DNA of 64,000 bases from Laccaria trichodermophora (taxonomy: Eukaryota > Basidiomycota > Agaricomycetes > Agaricales > Hydnangiaceae): contig JACTVC010000003.1 in the NCBI GenBank assembly GCA_018417955.1, positions 2,542,001 through 2,606,000 of the forward strand, written 5' to 3'. The notes beneath the pieces are model-generated. The model was not told the DNA's origin and ran no database searches. It was given only the letters and a program-made list of their open reading frames with translations. Every line of letters starts with the position of its first letter. Within the stretch, counting starts at the first letter, position 1. The position numbers and the translations under genes were made by a program. Of this stretch, positions 23,949 through 35,035 are shown one piece after another.

Positions 23949-25286
23949 TCAGCACATTTTACCACCTGGTCCACCAAAGAAGAAGTAGGTTCCCCAAGCT
24001 CCTCCCTGAGCCGACTCCGTGATGTTGATGTCCCAGCATGCATTGCTGCCTATAACGTCCTTGAACAAGCTTGCCCAAACGCCAACAGTGGTGCTCCCAT
24101 TGTTCGGGATGTAAAATATTGTGTTCTGGTAGGCGGCTTCTGAATACCCTTTGCTTGGGAACATTCCACTTCCCATCTGCGGCCAGACATCTGTAGTAGT
24201 GAACCTCGTCACCTCGCCCCCATACTCGATGACCTGCGCGTTCTTGCTCATCTGCCCTCCATTGTACAGCGACGTGGGATAGTACCCGACCGCATCGTAG
24301 GATGCGTTTGTATTCCTGAGGTATAACCACCAATTGTTTCCGGAGAGTTTCCACTGCAAGTCAAAGCCGCGCTGCGCTCCACCCGTGACGCTGTACTGGG
24401 CGAAAGTTCCTCCGAGAGTCCAGGTGTTGTTTACCTGCACAAACCCTTTGCACTCCAGATTATAACAGCCCGTAGTGTAGTCGTCGGGGGTATAGAAGAT
24501 GAAGAGTACCGCTTCTTTGCTGAAATGCTGCGGGTAGACAATCCATCCCCCCTCGACCGTCTGAGTAGTACTGCCAGAACTACCTACATACCATTGCTGA
24601 GAGAGGCTGAAATCACCAACAGGATTCCAAACATTCAAGAACGAGTGACCACCGTAGTTTGTGACTTGTTGGTAGCTAAATGCGTAGAGATGGGGTTCAA
24701 CTGTGGGGCCACGGTCCTGAAGTTCCTGCAGCCCGCGAGAACTCGACGCACGCCCAGCTCCGTTGGTGGACTTGGCAAAAAAACCTGCGAGCGTGGGGTA
24801 GGCTGTTAATCTCTCAAGCGTCAGGCGGGCAAATGGAATGGTTCCGCCAGGACAGGAGATAGCATTCCCAAACGAATCCTTGAGATTCTGCGTAAGAGGA
24901 GAGCCGATGGGAGTTTTTGGCTCCGTAAGCCCTCCTGGTGCATTGGGGGGTTCCTCCGTTTCAGCCGATGGCGGAGACGCGAGGGGACGACCCCCCAGGG
25001 ACGGCTGCTTTTCTACGTCGATGCAGTCGAAATAGCGGTTGTCGAGCACAAAAGAGTGACTGACACTGCCAACACCGCTGTACATGTCGAGAACGTGTGC
25101 CTTCATTTGCTCAAATGAGCTTTCACTGTTCACGGCTGTGTGCTGCCATCGCTGGAAGTCTGCTGCCGTGACCGTGGCCAAGAACTGGTCAAAAGTGACC
25201 TGGGGTGTGGCAGATGCAGCCTGAGGAATTGCTTGGAGAACAAGGACGAAAAGCTCAAGCAACGGAATTGGACTGCTGAACAACAT
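23949..25286 (-). CDS. Neprosin-family glutamic endopeptidase, secreted, copy 1
   Basis: A single intronless frame of 445 residues starting at 25286, where MLFSSPIPLLELFVLVLQAI forms a signal peptide; in-frame methionines further upstream would put basic residues before it. The C-terminal ~260 residues match the neprosin domain (DUF239, glutamic peptidase family G3): TVEGGWIVYP, YTTGCYNLECKGFVQ, NNWWLYLR, VGYYPTSLY, EYGGEVT, QMGSGMFPSKGYSEAAY. The two likely catalytic glutamates are E245 (VEGGW) and E358 (GGEV). Their spacing of 113 is close to the 109 of pitcher-plant neprosin. Residues of about 25-190 form a propeptide-like region with KDSFGN and IPFARLTLERL. Its paralogue is at 25819-27201. 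Cleavage after proline at acid pH is expected from the family, not shown here. Confidence 0.88.
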   Translation of the reverse strand: MLFSSPIPLLELFVLVLQAIPQAASATPQVTFDQFLATVTAADFQRWQHTAVNSESSFEQMKAHVLDMYSGVGSVSHSFVLDNRYFDCIDVEKQPSLGGRPLASPPSAETEEPPNAPGGLTEPKTPIGSPLTQNLKDSFGNAISCPGGTIPFARLTLERLTAYPTLAGFFAKSTNGAGRASSSRGLQELQDRGPTVEPHLYAFSYQQVTNYGGHSFLNVWNPVGDFSLSQQWYVGSSGSTTQTVEGGWIVYPQHFSKEAVLFIFYTPDDYTTGCYNLECKGFVQVNNTWTLGGTFAQYSVTGGAQRGFDLQWKLSGNNWWLYLRNTNASYDAVGYYPTSLYNGGQMSKNAQVIEYGGEVTRFTTTDVWPQMGSGMFPSKGYSEAAYQNTIFYIPNNGSTTVGVWASLFKDVIGSNACWDINITESAQGGAWGTYFFFGGPGGKMC

Positions 25287-25818
25287 GATTAGCGGGTGTG
25301 CGCGTTTCGGATTCGACATACCTCTTGGCTCCCGCTTTACATACTCTCTACACCGAGACATATGAGCTGTTTGAGTTGAGGTGAGATCTTTTGTTTGATC
25401 ACTGGTCGAATAACGGTGAGTAAAGTGTTAAATTTGCGTACTCAAGTGCTGAGTGCATACTCAGAATCCTGAGTGAGCTCCGAATATGTTCGACCGTCTT
25501 TTGCACCTATTGGGCGTTGCGCCAGTATTTTTTACAGGCATATCGCAATGCATATCTAGTACGAATCGCAAAGAAAAGTCGGAGGCGGATGTTCAACATC
25601 AATTGCGGGATGTCTACAAAAGGCAATTGATCTCAATTGTCTCCTAATAATGATCGAATTGCCACCTGATGCCGGTGTGCGGAAGGAAATCGTAATTGTC
25701 ACGTAGAATGTTCGTAAAAATGTCCATGAAGTAAAGTCCTAAAGTAGTCCAACAGTCCAATAGCAACGCATGTCCAACAATTCAATAGCAACGCATTTCC
25801 TCGTGTTCAGGATATCGT
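25287..25818. other. Spacer between the two neprosin genes
   Basis: Promoter region of neprosin copy 1 and 3' flank of copy 2. No coding frame. Short direct repeats occur near 25740-25790 (caacagtccaatagcaacgc and close variants). Confidence 0.5.
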
Positions 25819-27201
25819 TCAATTGCATGTCTTACCGCCTGGCCCACCGTAGTAGAAGTGAGTGCCCCATGGGTCACCCACAGCCGCTTGTGTGACGTTG
25901 ATGTTCCAGCAGGAAGTAGAGCCGATGACGGTTGGCGAGAGGGTGGCCCAAGCACCAACACCGCCAGGTTCGTCGCGCAAAGTGTAATAAATGGAGTGCT
26001 GGTAGGCAGCGTGACCAAATCCAATTGACGGAAGCGTGGAACTACCCATCTGCGGCCAAACATGTCCCGCGTCTCGGGTCACCTCTCCACCATACTCGAG
26101 CTTCTCCGCGTACTTGGACATCTGGCCTGTGCCGTATAGCTTGGTCGGATAGTAGCCCACGGCTTCGTAAGCTCCAGGGCCCTTGAGATACAACCACCAA
26201 TTTCCGCCCACAAGCTTCCATTGCATTTCAAATCCCCATTGCCCTCCACCGCTGACACTATAATGTGTGAATCCGCGGCCCAAAAACCAGTTCTTGTTCG
26301 TCTGGACGAATGCTGCGCAATCTAAATTCCAGCACTTCTTCTTTTTGTAGTTGTCGGCTGTATAAAAAATGAAGAGGACGGCATTCTTCGTCTTGAACTT
26401 GTTGGGATAGACCACCCAGCCTCCCTCGACCGTCTGCCGACTATCCCCCGACCCGCCCACATACCATTGCTGCGAAAGCGAGAAATCGCCGACTGGATTC
26501 CAAAGGTTAAGCCAGGAATTTCCACCAAAGTTCTTTGTCCATTGGCCTGCTACGGCGTAAAGGTGGGGCTCGTCTCCGCGCTTGGTGAGCTCGCGGCGGG
26601 AGGGCTGACTATCATCGTCTCCTTCGAAATCGCCGATGGCGGGCTCGGTGTCATTCCCCTTGCTGAAGAAATGATCCAACGTCCTAAAACTAGTCAACTT
26701 CTCGAGGGTCAAACGCGCAAAGGGGATAGTGAGATCCCGACAGAAAACGACGTTTCCAAAGCTATCTTTGAGGTCAAGCTTCAAGGGAGAATCGACGGAC
26801 TGAACCTGGGGTCCATGACCTTCCTTTCCCTTGTCGGAGCACGTGGAATCGAGAGGAGTAGGGGCGATGTTATCGACACCCTGTAAGCGCAGACTGGGTT
26901 GTTTGTTGACATCAACGCAGTCGCCATATTCGTCGTCATAGATGAAGGAGTGGGTGACCTCCCCGATACCATCGTACATGGTGAGGATGTGCGACCTCAT
27001 CTCTTGGAAAGCCGTGGAGTTTTGGACGGCAGCGTGGGCCCATTTGTCGTAAGTGGCATCGGTCACGCCTGCGATGAAGTCCTGAAACTTGATGAAACCG
27101 CCCTCACCGTGGTCCTTCGGACCGGTGTTATGGGGGAGGGCGAAAGAGGGAGTGGCGAGGGTGAACAGCCCAACACTGAGGAAGAAATCGTTCAAAATCA
27201 T
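25819..27201 (-). CDS. Neprosin-family glutamic endopeptidase, secreted, copy 2
   Basis: An intronless 460-residue frame with a signal peptide (MILNDFFLSVGLFTLATPSF, cleavage likely near ALP). The propeptide half shares TIPFARLTLEKL and LKDSFGNVV with copy 1. A dibasic KR at about 207-208 (ELTKRGDEPHL) would fit Kex2-type removal of the propeptide; copy 1 has DR at this place. The catalytic half has E259 (TVEGGWVVYP) and E373 (EYGGEV), spacing 114, plus WNLDCAAFVQ, GNWWLYLK, VGYYPTKLY and QMGSSTLPSIGFGHAAY. The C terminus HFYYGGPGGKTCN matches copy 1. It is the tandem partner of 23949-25286 in the same orientation, with both inserted into unit B. Confidence 0.88.
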   Translation of the reverse strand: MILNDFFLSVGLFTLATPSFALPHNTGPKDHGEGGFIKFQDFIAGVTDATYDKWAHAAVQNSTAFQEMRSHILTMYDGIGEVTHSFIYDDEYGDCVDVNKQPSLRLQGVDNIAPTPLDSTCSDKGKEGHGPQVQSVDSPLKLDLKDSFGNVVFCRDLTIPFARLTLEKLTSFRTLDHFFSKGNDTEPAIGDFEGDDDSQPSRRELTKRGDEPHLYAVAGQWTKNFGGNSWLNLWNPVGDFSLSQQWYVGGSGDSRQTVEGGWVVYPNKFKTKNAVLFIFYTADNYKKKKCWNLDCAAFVQTNKNWFLGRGFTHYSVSGGGQWGFEMQWKLVGGNWWLYLKGPGAYEAVGYYPTKLYGTGQMSKYAEKLEYGGEVTRDAGHVWPQMGSSTLPSIGFGHAAYQHSIYYTLRDEPGGVGAWATLSPTVIGSTSCWNINVTQAAVGDPWGTHFYYGGPGGKTCN

Positions 27202-29387
27202 GAAGGGCGACTGCTGAGGCGAAGGAAGGGGCCTGGGGTCGACTTGACAATTAGCTACACTTTTATATGTGCTGATGACTTTGGATGGTCTGCGGGGGAT
27301 TGATTCACACCCAACACATGTTGGTGATAGAGAGCCCTAATTACTGCATGTCCAAGGCCCATCCACCGCCAAGATATATCAAAGACGATGTCGTTTTCCG
27401 CACAAGGTCGCATTCGGGCAAGAGAAATGGAGGTGGAGCCAGGGAGGGGCCGCCAAGAAAAAGTCAAGGTTTCATCCTTCAGATTCCCTGCACAGAGCAT
27501 TTCGAGCGTTGATCAGGAGACTATTGGAAGCCAAGCTGTAAACGACGGATTTGCGAGGTCTAAGGAGATGGTTGCAACGAATGGCACCATCAAGTTGGTG
27601 ATTTTAAACCTGATCAAAGAGCAGACGAAGGTCGAGACGTCGACGTCGACGGATGTATGAAGGCCAAAGCAAAGCGCAATAGCGGAGTTGGGCAGTGCCA
27701 AAATGATGAGAATCCACGTGGCTTGCCCAATTATCCTTGGCGAATTCATTGGTCTTTTGGTCCTCGGATTTTCAGTCATGAATGTTGCCCAACGGATCAG
27801 CGATATTCTCCTCTGAGACAGTAGTAAACTATGGCCTATGCTGTGGGAGCCTAGAAAACGGACCTCATTACGATCATGGTAAGGCTCGACATGAAGTCCA
27901 CTGATCAAATCATAAGCAGAAGTCGAGTCTTGTATCTGCGACCTGCGCAATGGATAGATCAGTCGACTGAGTAAAAAGATTCGGAAACAGAACGTGCATG
28001 TCTAAAGTAAATTTACCCACCAATAATGAACCAATGCTCTGAGTAATTCCTCAAATAAAAGGTCACAAATTTGTTGGAACCTTTCCAAAGTTGAGGCCTG
28101 CCAGCTTTATGATAATGCCGCAGTATCGGGCAAGGGACACTGCCAGAATGCCGCCAAGATAACCAGGTCCATTATTGAATGATACGAGTGGATACCTCGA
28201 GTATAATAATTGAGATGACCCGAAAACGAGACCGTCCACATAAAGTATGGTCAGGGGAGTCTGACGATGAATTGAGGGTCCATGGATTGTACCTAGGGTG
28301 TACTGAGCTAAAAGAATGCGAAGTTCCGCATTCCATCCCAAGAGGCTATCTCGCAAGATGCGCCGTAGCAGAACTTCGCCCTATGCACCTTTCCGGTCAC
28401 AGCCCAGAACGACGATTCATGTTGCCACTGGTTGGAGGATGGTCGAAGGTGCATGCATTTGACTGGATTTGGTATGGATGTCAGTGCAACGATGGTCTTG
28501 GCGTCGAAAACTCGTCAACACGTCCTTCGTTTGTCGTCTTTTGTTTCACCGCAGCGTACCAATACTAGCGAGTTTAGAAGAACGGAATCGTAGAACTGTT
28601 GAATGGCGGCATGACTGTCAGAATTGGACTCGTGACCGGAAGTTGACCTCACCCAGCCCTTCAACTTTCAAGTTCAAGCTTCAAGACTTGACTCTTGGCA
28701 AAGCCTTGGCGAGCCTTCGCTCGAACGGAACACGATGACTGGCCGGATTTGCACTTACACCAGCTTACACTGTGTCCGACTGTGTCGACGCGCAATTGAC
28801 ACGATAGTGGGTCATTGTCACAAAATCCTGGTCATTCATGGCCCCATGGGTCCGAAAAGCCGGTCGAAGCAAAGTATCACACGAAAATACCTTTTCGAAA
28901 TCTGGAATCGACATGGAAACAATCTCTCAGAACTGGACCATGCTTATCTTGGTGATGTCTTCCTCAGCGACGTTGTCGACACACATGGTCGTCTACTTCT
29001 GGAGGGGGAGTAGAGCTGGACAGAGACCGGAACGCGTCGGCGCGTTCTGATTCCACCCACAATCGGTATACCACCATGATTCGCGAGTTGCGATGGAGGT
29101 CATCGAAGGGCAGTTTACCACATGTACGTGAGTTCTGCTAGTCATCTGATCCAGCGCAGCGATGGAACTCTGACACATACAATACTAGAATTTGGTAAAG
29201 CTAGCGTCCTTGTGCCTCGTCTTCACATGCGTATGAATCACCTCCCATACATCAAACCAGGACGAGCATGAGTTACACTAAGCTACACCACTCTGATCAG
29301 CAACCCAGAAATAGTCGTTAAATAACCGGTAAACTCAGCCCCTTTCGAAACTTGTCTCTTCGTCCGGACTCCTACCCAACCTTCAGA
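27202..29387. other. 2.2 kb without a recognised gene
   Basis: The 27202-27400 part is the promoter of neprosin copy 2. The 145-residue minus frame at 27513-27950 and the forward frames at 28179-28568 and 28735-29013 have no recognisable domain and no supporting splice joins. From about 29262 the sequence matches the DNA upstream of sedolisin A (17425 onward), so this is where unit B resumes. Confidence 0.5.
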
Positions 29388-31737
29388 ATGTTGTGGTCGT
29401 CAGCCGTCGTCCTCAGTTTCTTGCACATCTGTCTCTCCAAGCCCCTTGTCAGGCGCTGGGACAATCTTGTTGAGAAGCATTCCTGGGCTGACATTCCCAA
29501 AGGATGGCATTTTGATTCACCTGCACCCGCGAATTATGTCTTCGACTTACGCATTGGTGTCAAGCAAGCTGGTATGGAGGACCTCATCGCAAACTTGATG
29601 GAAATCAGTGATCCTGGCCATGGAAGGTAATTTCTCCTTTCTGTGGTTGTTGGCGAAAATGACTTAACGGTTTATAGGTATGCTCAGCACTTGACAAAGG
29701 AAGAAGTGGAAGCTTTCGCGAGACCTCACCCGGATTCTACGGAAGCTGTAAACTCCTGGCTCGAGCACCACGCCATCGACAAATCCAAGATTGCGCACGT
29801 CAGTGGAGGTGGCGATTGGGTCACAGTCCGCGTCTCAGTGGCTCAAGCCGAACGAATGCTTGGAACCAAATACAACATCTACCATCACCCTGTGTCAGGT
29901 CAGCGCGTCGTCCGAACCATGGGTTATTCCTTGCCTCGCGAACTTCATTCTCACATCGACGTTGTCGCACCCACGACATACTTTGGAACTATCCACAGCA
30001 TGCGGGCGACCAGCTTCTTGCAACCTGATATTATACCTGTTTCAAACGCTGTGAACGCTGTCGTGCCTTCTAGTTGCTCGTCCACGATAACCCCGACTTG
30101 CCTAAGAGACTTGTACAATACTTCCACCTACGTACCCGATGCTACCAACGTCAACAAGCTTGGCGTTGCGGGTTACCTTGGAGAGTTTGCTTCGACTTCG
30201 GATCTTCAGGTAGGTTTTTGGCTTATAAAAGGATACCTGTTGTTCTCATTAATTTGGGATAGACCTTCTTCTCTAAATTCCGGCCTGAAGCGAAAGGCTC
30301 GAGCTTCTCCATTGTGCAAGTTAACGGTGGAGGAAACGATCAAAACTCGCCTGGTGTCGAGGTAGAGTCGTTGATCAATTTCATTTTTACTATTTCATAA
30401 CCGACATTCTAGGCCAATCTCGATATTCAGTATACTATAGGAATGTCTTTCCCAACGCCGAACGTTTACTATAGGTGGGCACTTGCTGAAGCTATTTCAT
30501 CGAATATACAAGGGCCTGATAGAATATTTCTTTCTTGCCAGCACTGGTGGATCTCCTCCTTTCATCCCCGATTCGCAGACCCCTACGAACACTAATGAGC
30601 CTTATCTCGACTGGCTCAACTTCATCCTGGCACAGAAAACCATTCCACAAGTCATCACGACATCCTACGGTGACGACGAGCAAACGGTGTGTCGTCTCGA
30701 GTTTTGACTGGAGATTGGTTCCACTGATAATATCACTCAATCAGGTTCCAAAAGATTACGCCGTCAAAGTATGCAATATGTTTGCTCAACTCGGCTCCCT
30801 TGGGACTACAGTTTTCTTCTCCAGTGGTGATTTTGGGTGGGCGAGGTTTCTCAAACTTCCTTACGTAGCTTACGACCCGTTGAAGTGTTGGCGGTGGTGA
30901 CTGTAAGACAAACGATGGGAAGAATCGAGTTCTTTTCCAGCCCGCTTTCCCTGCTTCGTAGGTTTCCTTTTTGTATCGGCCCCACACATCAACTCATTCG
31001 TTCTTCTCAGATGTCCATTTGTGACCGCCGTAGGTGGCACTACCAAGGTTAACCCCGAGGTTGCTGTTAGCTTTTCCGGTGGTGGTTTCTCCCAATACTT
31101 TGCTCAGCCGAGCTACCAAACCCCAGCTGTGTCAGCTTTCTTGTCAGGGCTTGGTACCAAGTTTACTGGGATGTTCAAGTGAGTTTAGACTGATGAGAAG
31201 CGCCCATCTTTATTCACTTACTAACGTGTTATTCCCTCAGCCAAACTGGACGCGCGTACCCAGACCTTGCAGCCCAAGGAAGTGGGTTCCAGGTAGTCGT
31301 TAGTGGTCGAACCACCTCCGTTGGAGGGACCAGCGCCAGCTCCCCTGTGTGTATCTTTGTGATGCCAATCTCATCAAACGGACTAACCATGAGCGTTATC
31401 AGACGGTCGCGGGCGTTTTCTCCCTTCTAAACGACTTCCGTCTGTCCAAGGGCAAAACTTCCTTGGGGTTCATCAACCCCCTCATCTACTCGACCGCCGC
31501 AAAAGGGTTCAATGATATCACTTCCGGCTCCAATCCAGGTTGTGAAACCGCTGGTTCGTTGACTTTAATCACATCCTCGTAACTGTCGTTCTAATAATAA
31601 TAAAATAGGGTTTACTGCTGTCAAGGGCTGGGATCCTGTAAGCCTTTTCCTTGGCCTGGGTAGATCATTGGCTCATCTTATCACAGGTCACCGGACTCGG
31701 TACTCCAGACTTCGGGAAATTGCAAACTATGGTGTAG
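29388..31737 (+). CDS. Secreted S53 sedolisin (tripeptidyl-peptidase type), copy B
   Basis: A close paralogue of 17535-19879 with the same exon-intron layout. The signal peptide is MLWSSAVVLSFLHICLSKP, followed by the activation domain. The catalytic Glu/Asp sit in GVEANLDIQYT, the oxyanion Asp in FFSSGDFG and the nucleophile in GGTSASSP, with the calcium-site tail GWDPVTGLGTPDFGKLQTMV before the TAG at 31735-31737. About 580 residues, with all family residues kept. One donor site, after SSGDFG near 30837, reads gtgggc where copy A has gtgagc. Substitutions cluster in the prodomain tail (about 30020-30090) and in the VNPEVAVSFSGGG segment. The promoter region also resembles that of copy A, so shared regulation is possible. 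Confidence 0.92.
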
Positions 31738-31957
31738 ACACCAAAAAGAGAGACCAACGAGTTCACGGAGACTACGAGTGCTTTGAAGTTAACAGTTCGT
31801 TCAACGTGAATCACTTCGGTAATCTGAATGTATGCTATGGTTATGTACAATATGAGTATAACGTCTGTTTGGTGAAGCTAAGTTCGTGATGGATGTTCAG
31901 CTATGTACATAACAATAAAGATCGACGACAACATGTAAGATTCGAGGGAATAGCACA

Positions 31958-34900
31958 TTAATAGACACACGCAAAGTTATTGCCACAAAATAGGCACCAA
32001 ATCGATGCTTCCAAAAATGCTTGGACAACCCAGCTGCAAGCTTGTTCAGGTTGTACAACGTTGGCTGGTGAACTTGCAGCAGGCAAAAGGGCCTTGCGAG
32101 AACAGCCTACGCATGTCCTGAGATGAGGCGTAGATAGTAGGAACGAAGTGATGGAGCAATGATCTGGCAAATCAGGTCAGTTTAGATGAGCTACACCCTC
32201 TGAAAACAAGAAACAGAGCTGCATGAGCTTACCCCACTGATGACCATTCGCACATGTTCCATTGTTTGTTGCGCTACCCATTAGCACCTCCGAGCGACAA
32301 GCAGGGCACAACTCTTGAACCTTGACAATATGATCCTGGTCTAACGAACGCTTGAAGTTATCTATCGCGTCTGACAATTGCTGGACCTCCTCAATAAGTT
32401 CTGGAAAACGACCAGGAAGAGACGCCTGTTCAGCAACGCGAGATGCGAACGGAAGATCCTCAGCTAAACCGAGATGAGCGAATGATTCAGTTGTGTTTTA
32501 TTGTAGGCTTTTACAACCTACTTTTCAACGCCACAAAGACCAGATTGAGATGCCGGACTAGTATTTGTAGTGTTATCTTGGAAATGTCAAAAAGTAGGTT
32601 TGACACTGCGTGGTCACATTCAGCGCGTGTCTGAGCATTTGCTGTTATTTTCTGGAAACGATACAGAAAATTGTCATGCTTTTTTCAAACCGAAGGTGAC
32701 CATTGCGCGTACCCCTAGAAATTCTGCGGTGTAGAGTTTTATTCGGAGCCGAAAGAGGATATCATGACCGAATAATTGATTCGTCAAGCTTTCGCGAAAG
32801 TTTCGCTCAAGAGAAGGAAGGTCCAACGGATCATGGCATGTGGCTTTGGCCGTCGGCAAAGCACCTGCCAAACCCTGAAGGGATTCAGGAGTGGAGTCCA
32901 ATAAGGCCGGAACCCTTGACTGCAGTTCAGGGCAGTGGCGAAGGCGTATAAAGAAGGGGCGAAGCAGATGAACAGGGCTATACCCTGTCGCTGAGTTGCA
33001 ATTCGTTTAGTTTCTAGATAAAGACGTTTTGGAGACCGCAAACGTACCTGCTCTCGATGTGGTCAAGACCTGGCGGAGCTCATCCTCTAGAGCATGAAAT
33101 TCGGGATATTTCCAAAAACTAGCTGCTATCAGGCTCGTTTGACGCCTGGTGCTGTATTTGTAGCTGAGATCACCAGGTTGGCAAGATCTTTCACGGTCGA
33201 ATTAGCCAGCGGATTCTCCGTGTAAAAGGATTTCATTTACTCTTGAATCCAGGTAAAATCCCCATGCTCATCGAATGATGTGAACCCAAAAATGGAATTT
33301 CTGTCGGCCACAGTGGGTTTTTCGAGCTCGGTTCGCTCGAATATAGAACGACAGAGTACTGAAAGCTTTGTACTGTGAAGGTCACTAGCAGGAGGTGGCC
33401 AGCAAGGGTCGCTATAAACCGTCTGAATGGCGTGAATAGATCCGTCGTGAAGTGCGATCAAGAGAATATCCTCTTGTTTCACATAATGCAGCCCAGAAAT
33501 CGGGTGGAAACATGAGCTCCCCGACGACGTGTTTTGTGTTTGCAAACGAAATAAACGGTGACCAGACCATCCCGGAGAAGATTTAGAAGACCACAAATGG
33601 ACAATCCCGGGCTTTCCGTATACGAGAATAACCTAAGTTGGATTATAAAATTATAGAAGTATTTCAAGATTGAAATAATTTACGTTTTTATCAGCACAAA
33701 TCCAAGCTAAGGTTGTGAGTCCCCGCTTATCTGCACCACTAACTGCTTCAGTCTGGTTTTCACAGCTCGTCGTAAGATCATATGTCGGACCGAAAATAGA
33801 AACAGTTGGAATTGCTTGGAGCGCTTGTGTTATGGTAACAACACCGACCTCGCCATCGGCGGTGCCATAAGCTAGTTGGATTTCGCCTTGACAGCAATCT
33901 CAAGTGTCAGAACCACATTTTTATGATTGGGAAAATCTAAAATCCTCACATTTCCTTTCTTCAGTTAGTTTCCAGGAAGAGAAAGCAACGTGCGTTAAAG
34001 ATGACTGGGAAACTTGCACAGAGCCCAACCAGCTCATATCTTTCTCTCCAACAACCCTGGGTAAGTGTTAGTCGATCATTGTTGCGAAAGAAAAGGCTAT
34101 GCCTCAAAAAAATTAAAAGTCCCCCACGGGTCCCAGTGACGAGGAAAGAACCATCCAAAGAAGGAGCAGGTGCGACATTCAAATCCGCTTGAGTTGACCA
34201 ATCAATGCCTTGGAAACGCATCATAGGCGGTGGCATCTATAGATCCATGAAAACTTACATGACACTTGTGCCTGTATCGTTTCTTCAAATCGGGATTGAC
34301 TAGAACGTGCAGCAAGCTGGAGCTCCAACCAAGACGTCACATCTTGAATCTTGGAAAGAAAAATCAGGTGCCTAACACAATAAATTTGGCTAAGTTTTGT
34401 CTACCTTGTTCCATCGCCCTTTATATCTGTTCTTGGAAGAAGCCCAGATAGATAGATCGAAGTTGGAGCTGAGAACGGCTACCACGCATCTTTTCCACAA
34501 ATAAAACCTGTCACAAAAGCATCAAAACTAGACACCAATCCGTCGAGACTCACCCTCCACTACCCGCCATTAGTTTGCTCGGTGAACACGCGACCGCTCG
34601 TAAGCCTGTGTCCAGAGATCCGAGAGCCGCCGCTCCCCATTCTAAATCGGTTGCTTTGAGATCCAATATATTTGTTAAAGAGGGTGACACGGTGGCCACT
34701 GACCTTGAGAACGTTCGGGCCAGCTTCGGATATTGATTTGGTCGAATTCGATGATCGTCTGCGCCCAAGGAATCGGTTTATCAGGCAAGTTGAGATAAGA
34801 ATGACTGGTGTCATGTGCATTCTCTGGAGTCTGCACACTCTTCAGTAACCAACATTCAAACCTGGCCAAACTGAAAATTTACAAGGATGTGAATAGCATC

Positions 34901-35035
34901 TTTGGTGACAACCAGTAGTTGACCATCGGCTGTCCATTGCAAACATGATCCCGCAGAAGAAAACGAGGCATGTCCAGGGATTTTTATGTTCGTGTGAGCC
35001 AATCCTAATGTCGCGTGGTCCGCATGAAAAACCAT
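31958..35035 (-). CDS. RNA polymerase III factor TFIIIC subunit (WD40 plus C-terminal zinc finger)
   Basis: Recognised from both ends. The C terminus has the TFIIIC putative zinc-finger pattern: LCPACRSEV, CANGHQWDHCSITSFLLST, RTCVGCSRKAL and SIWCLFCGNNFACVY, with a clean intron (near 32165-32233) joining GHQW to DHCSIT. The N terminus gives LQWTADGQLLVVTKDAIHIL, the usual opening of the TFIIIC 90-kDa subunit beta-propeller. Middle exons carry propeller-like text such as DILLIALHDGSIHAIQ. TFIIIC binds the A/B boxes of tRNA genes; this subunit bridges to TFIIIB or Pol III. The start at 35035 (MVFHADHATLGLAHTNIK) is the likeliest ATG, but a short upstream exon cannot be excluded. Middle exon borders were not all resolved. 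Confidence 0.72.

Noticed and set aside
24525..25035. Forward frames opposite neprosin copy 1
   Set aside because: Shadow frames of a long intact minus-strand gene with signal peptide and catalytic motifs.
26467..27303. Forward 139- and 134-residue frames
   Set aside because: Antisense to neprosin copy 2; no motif of their own.
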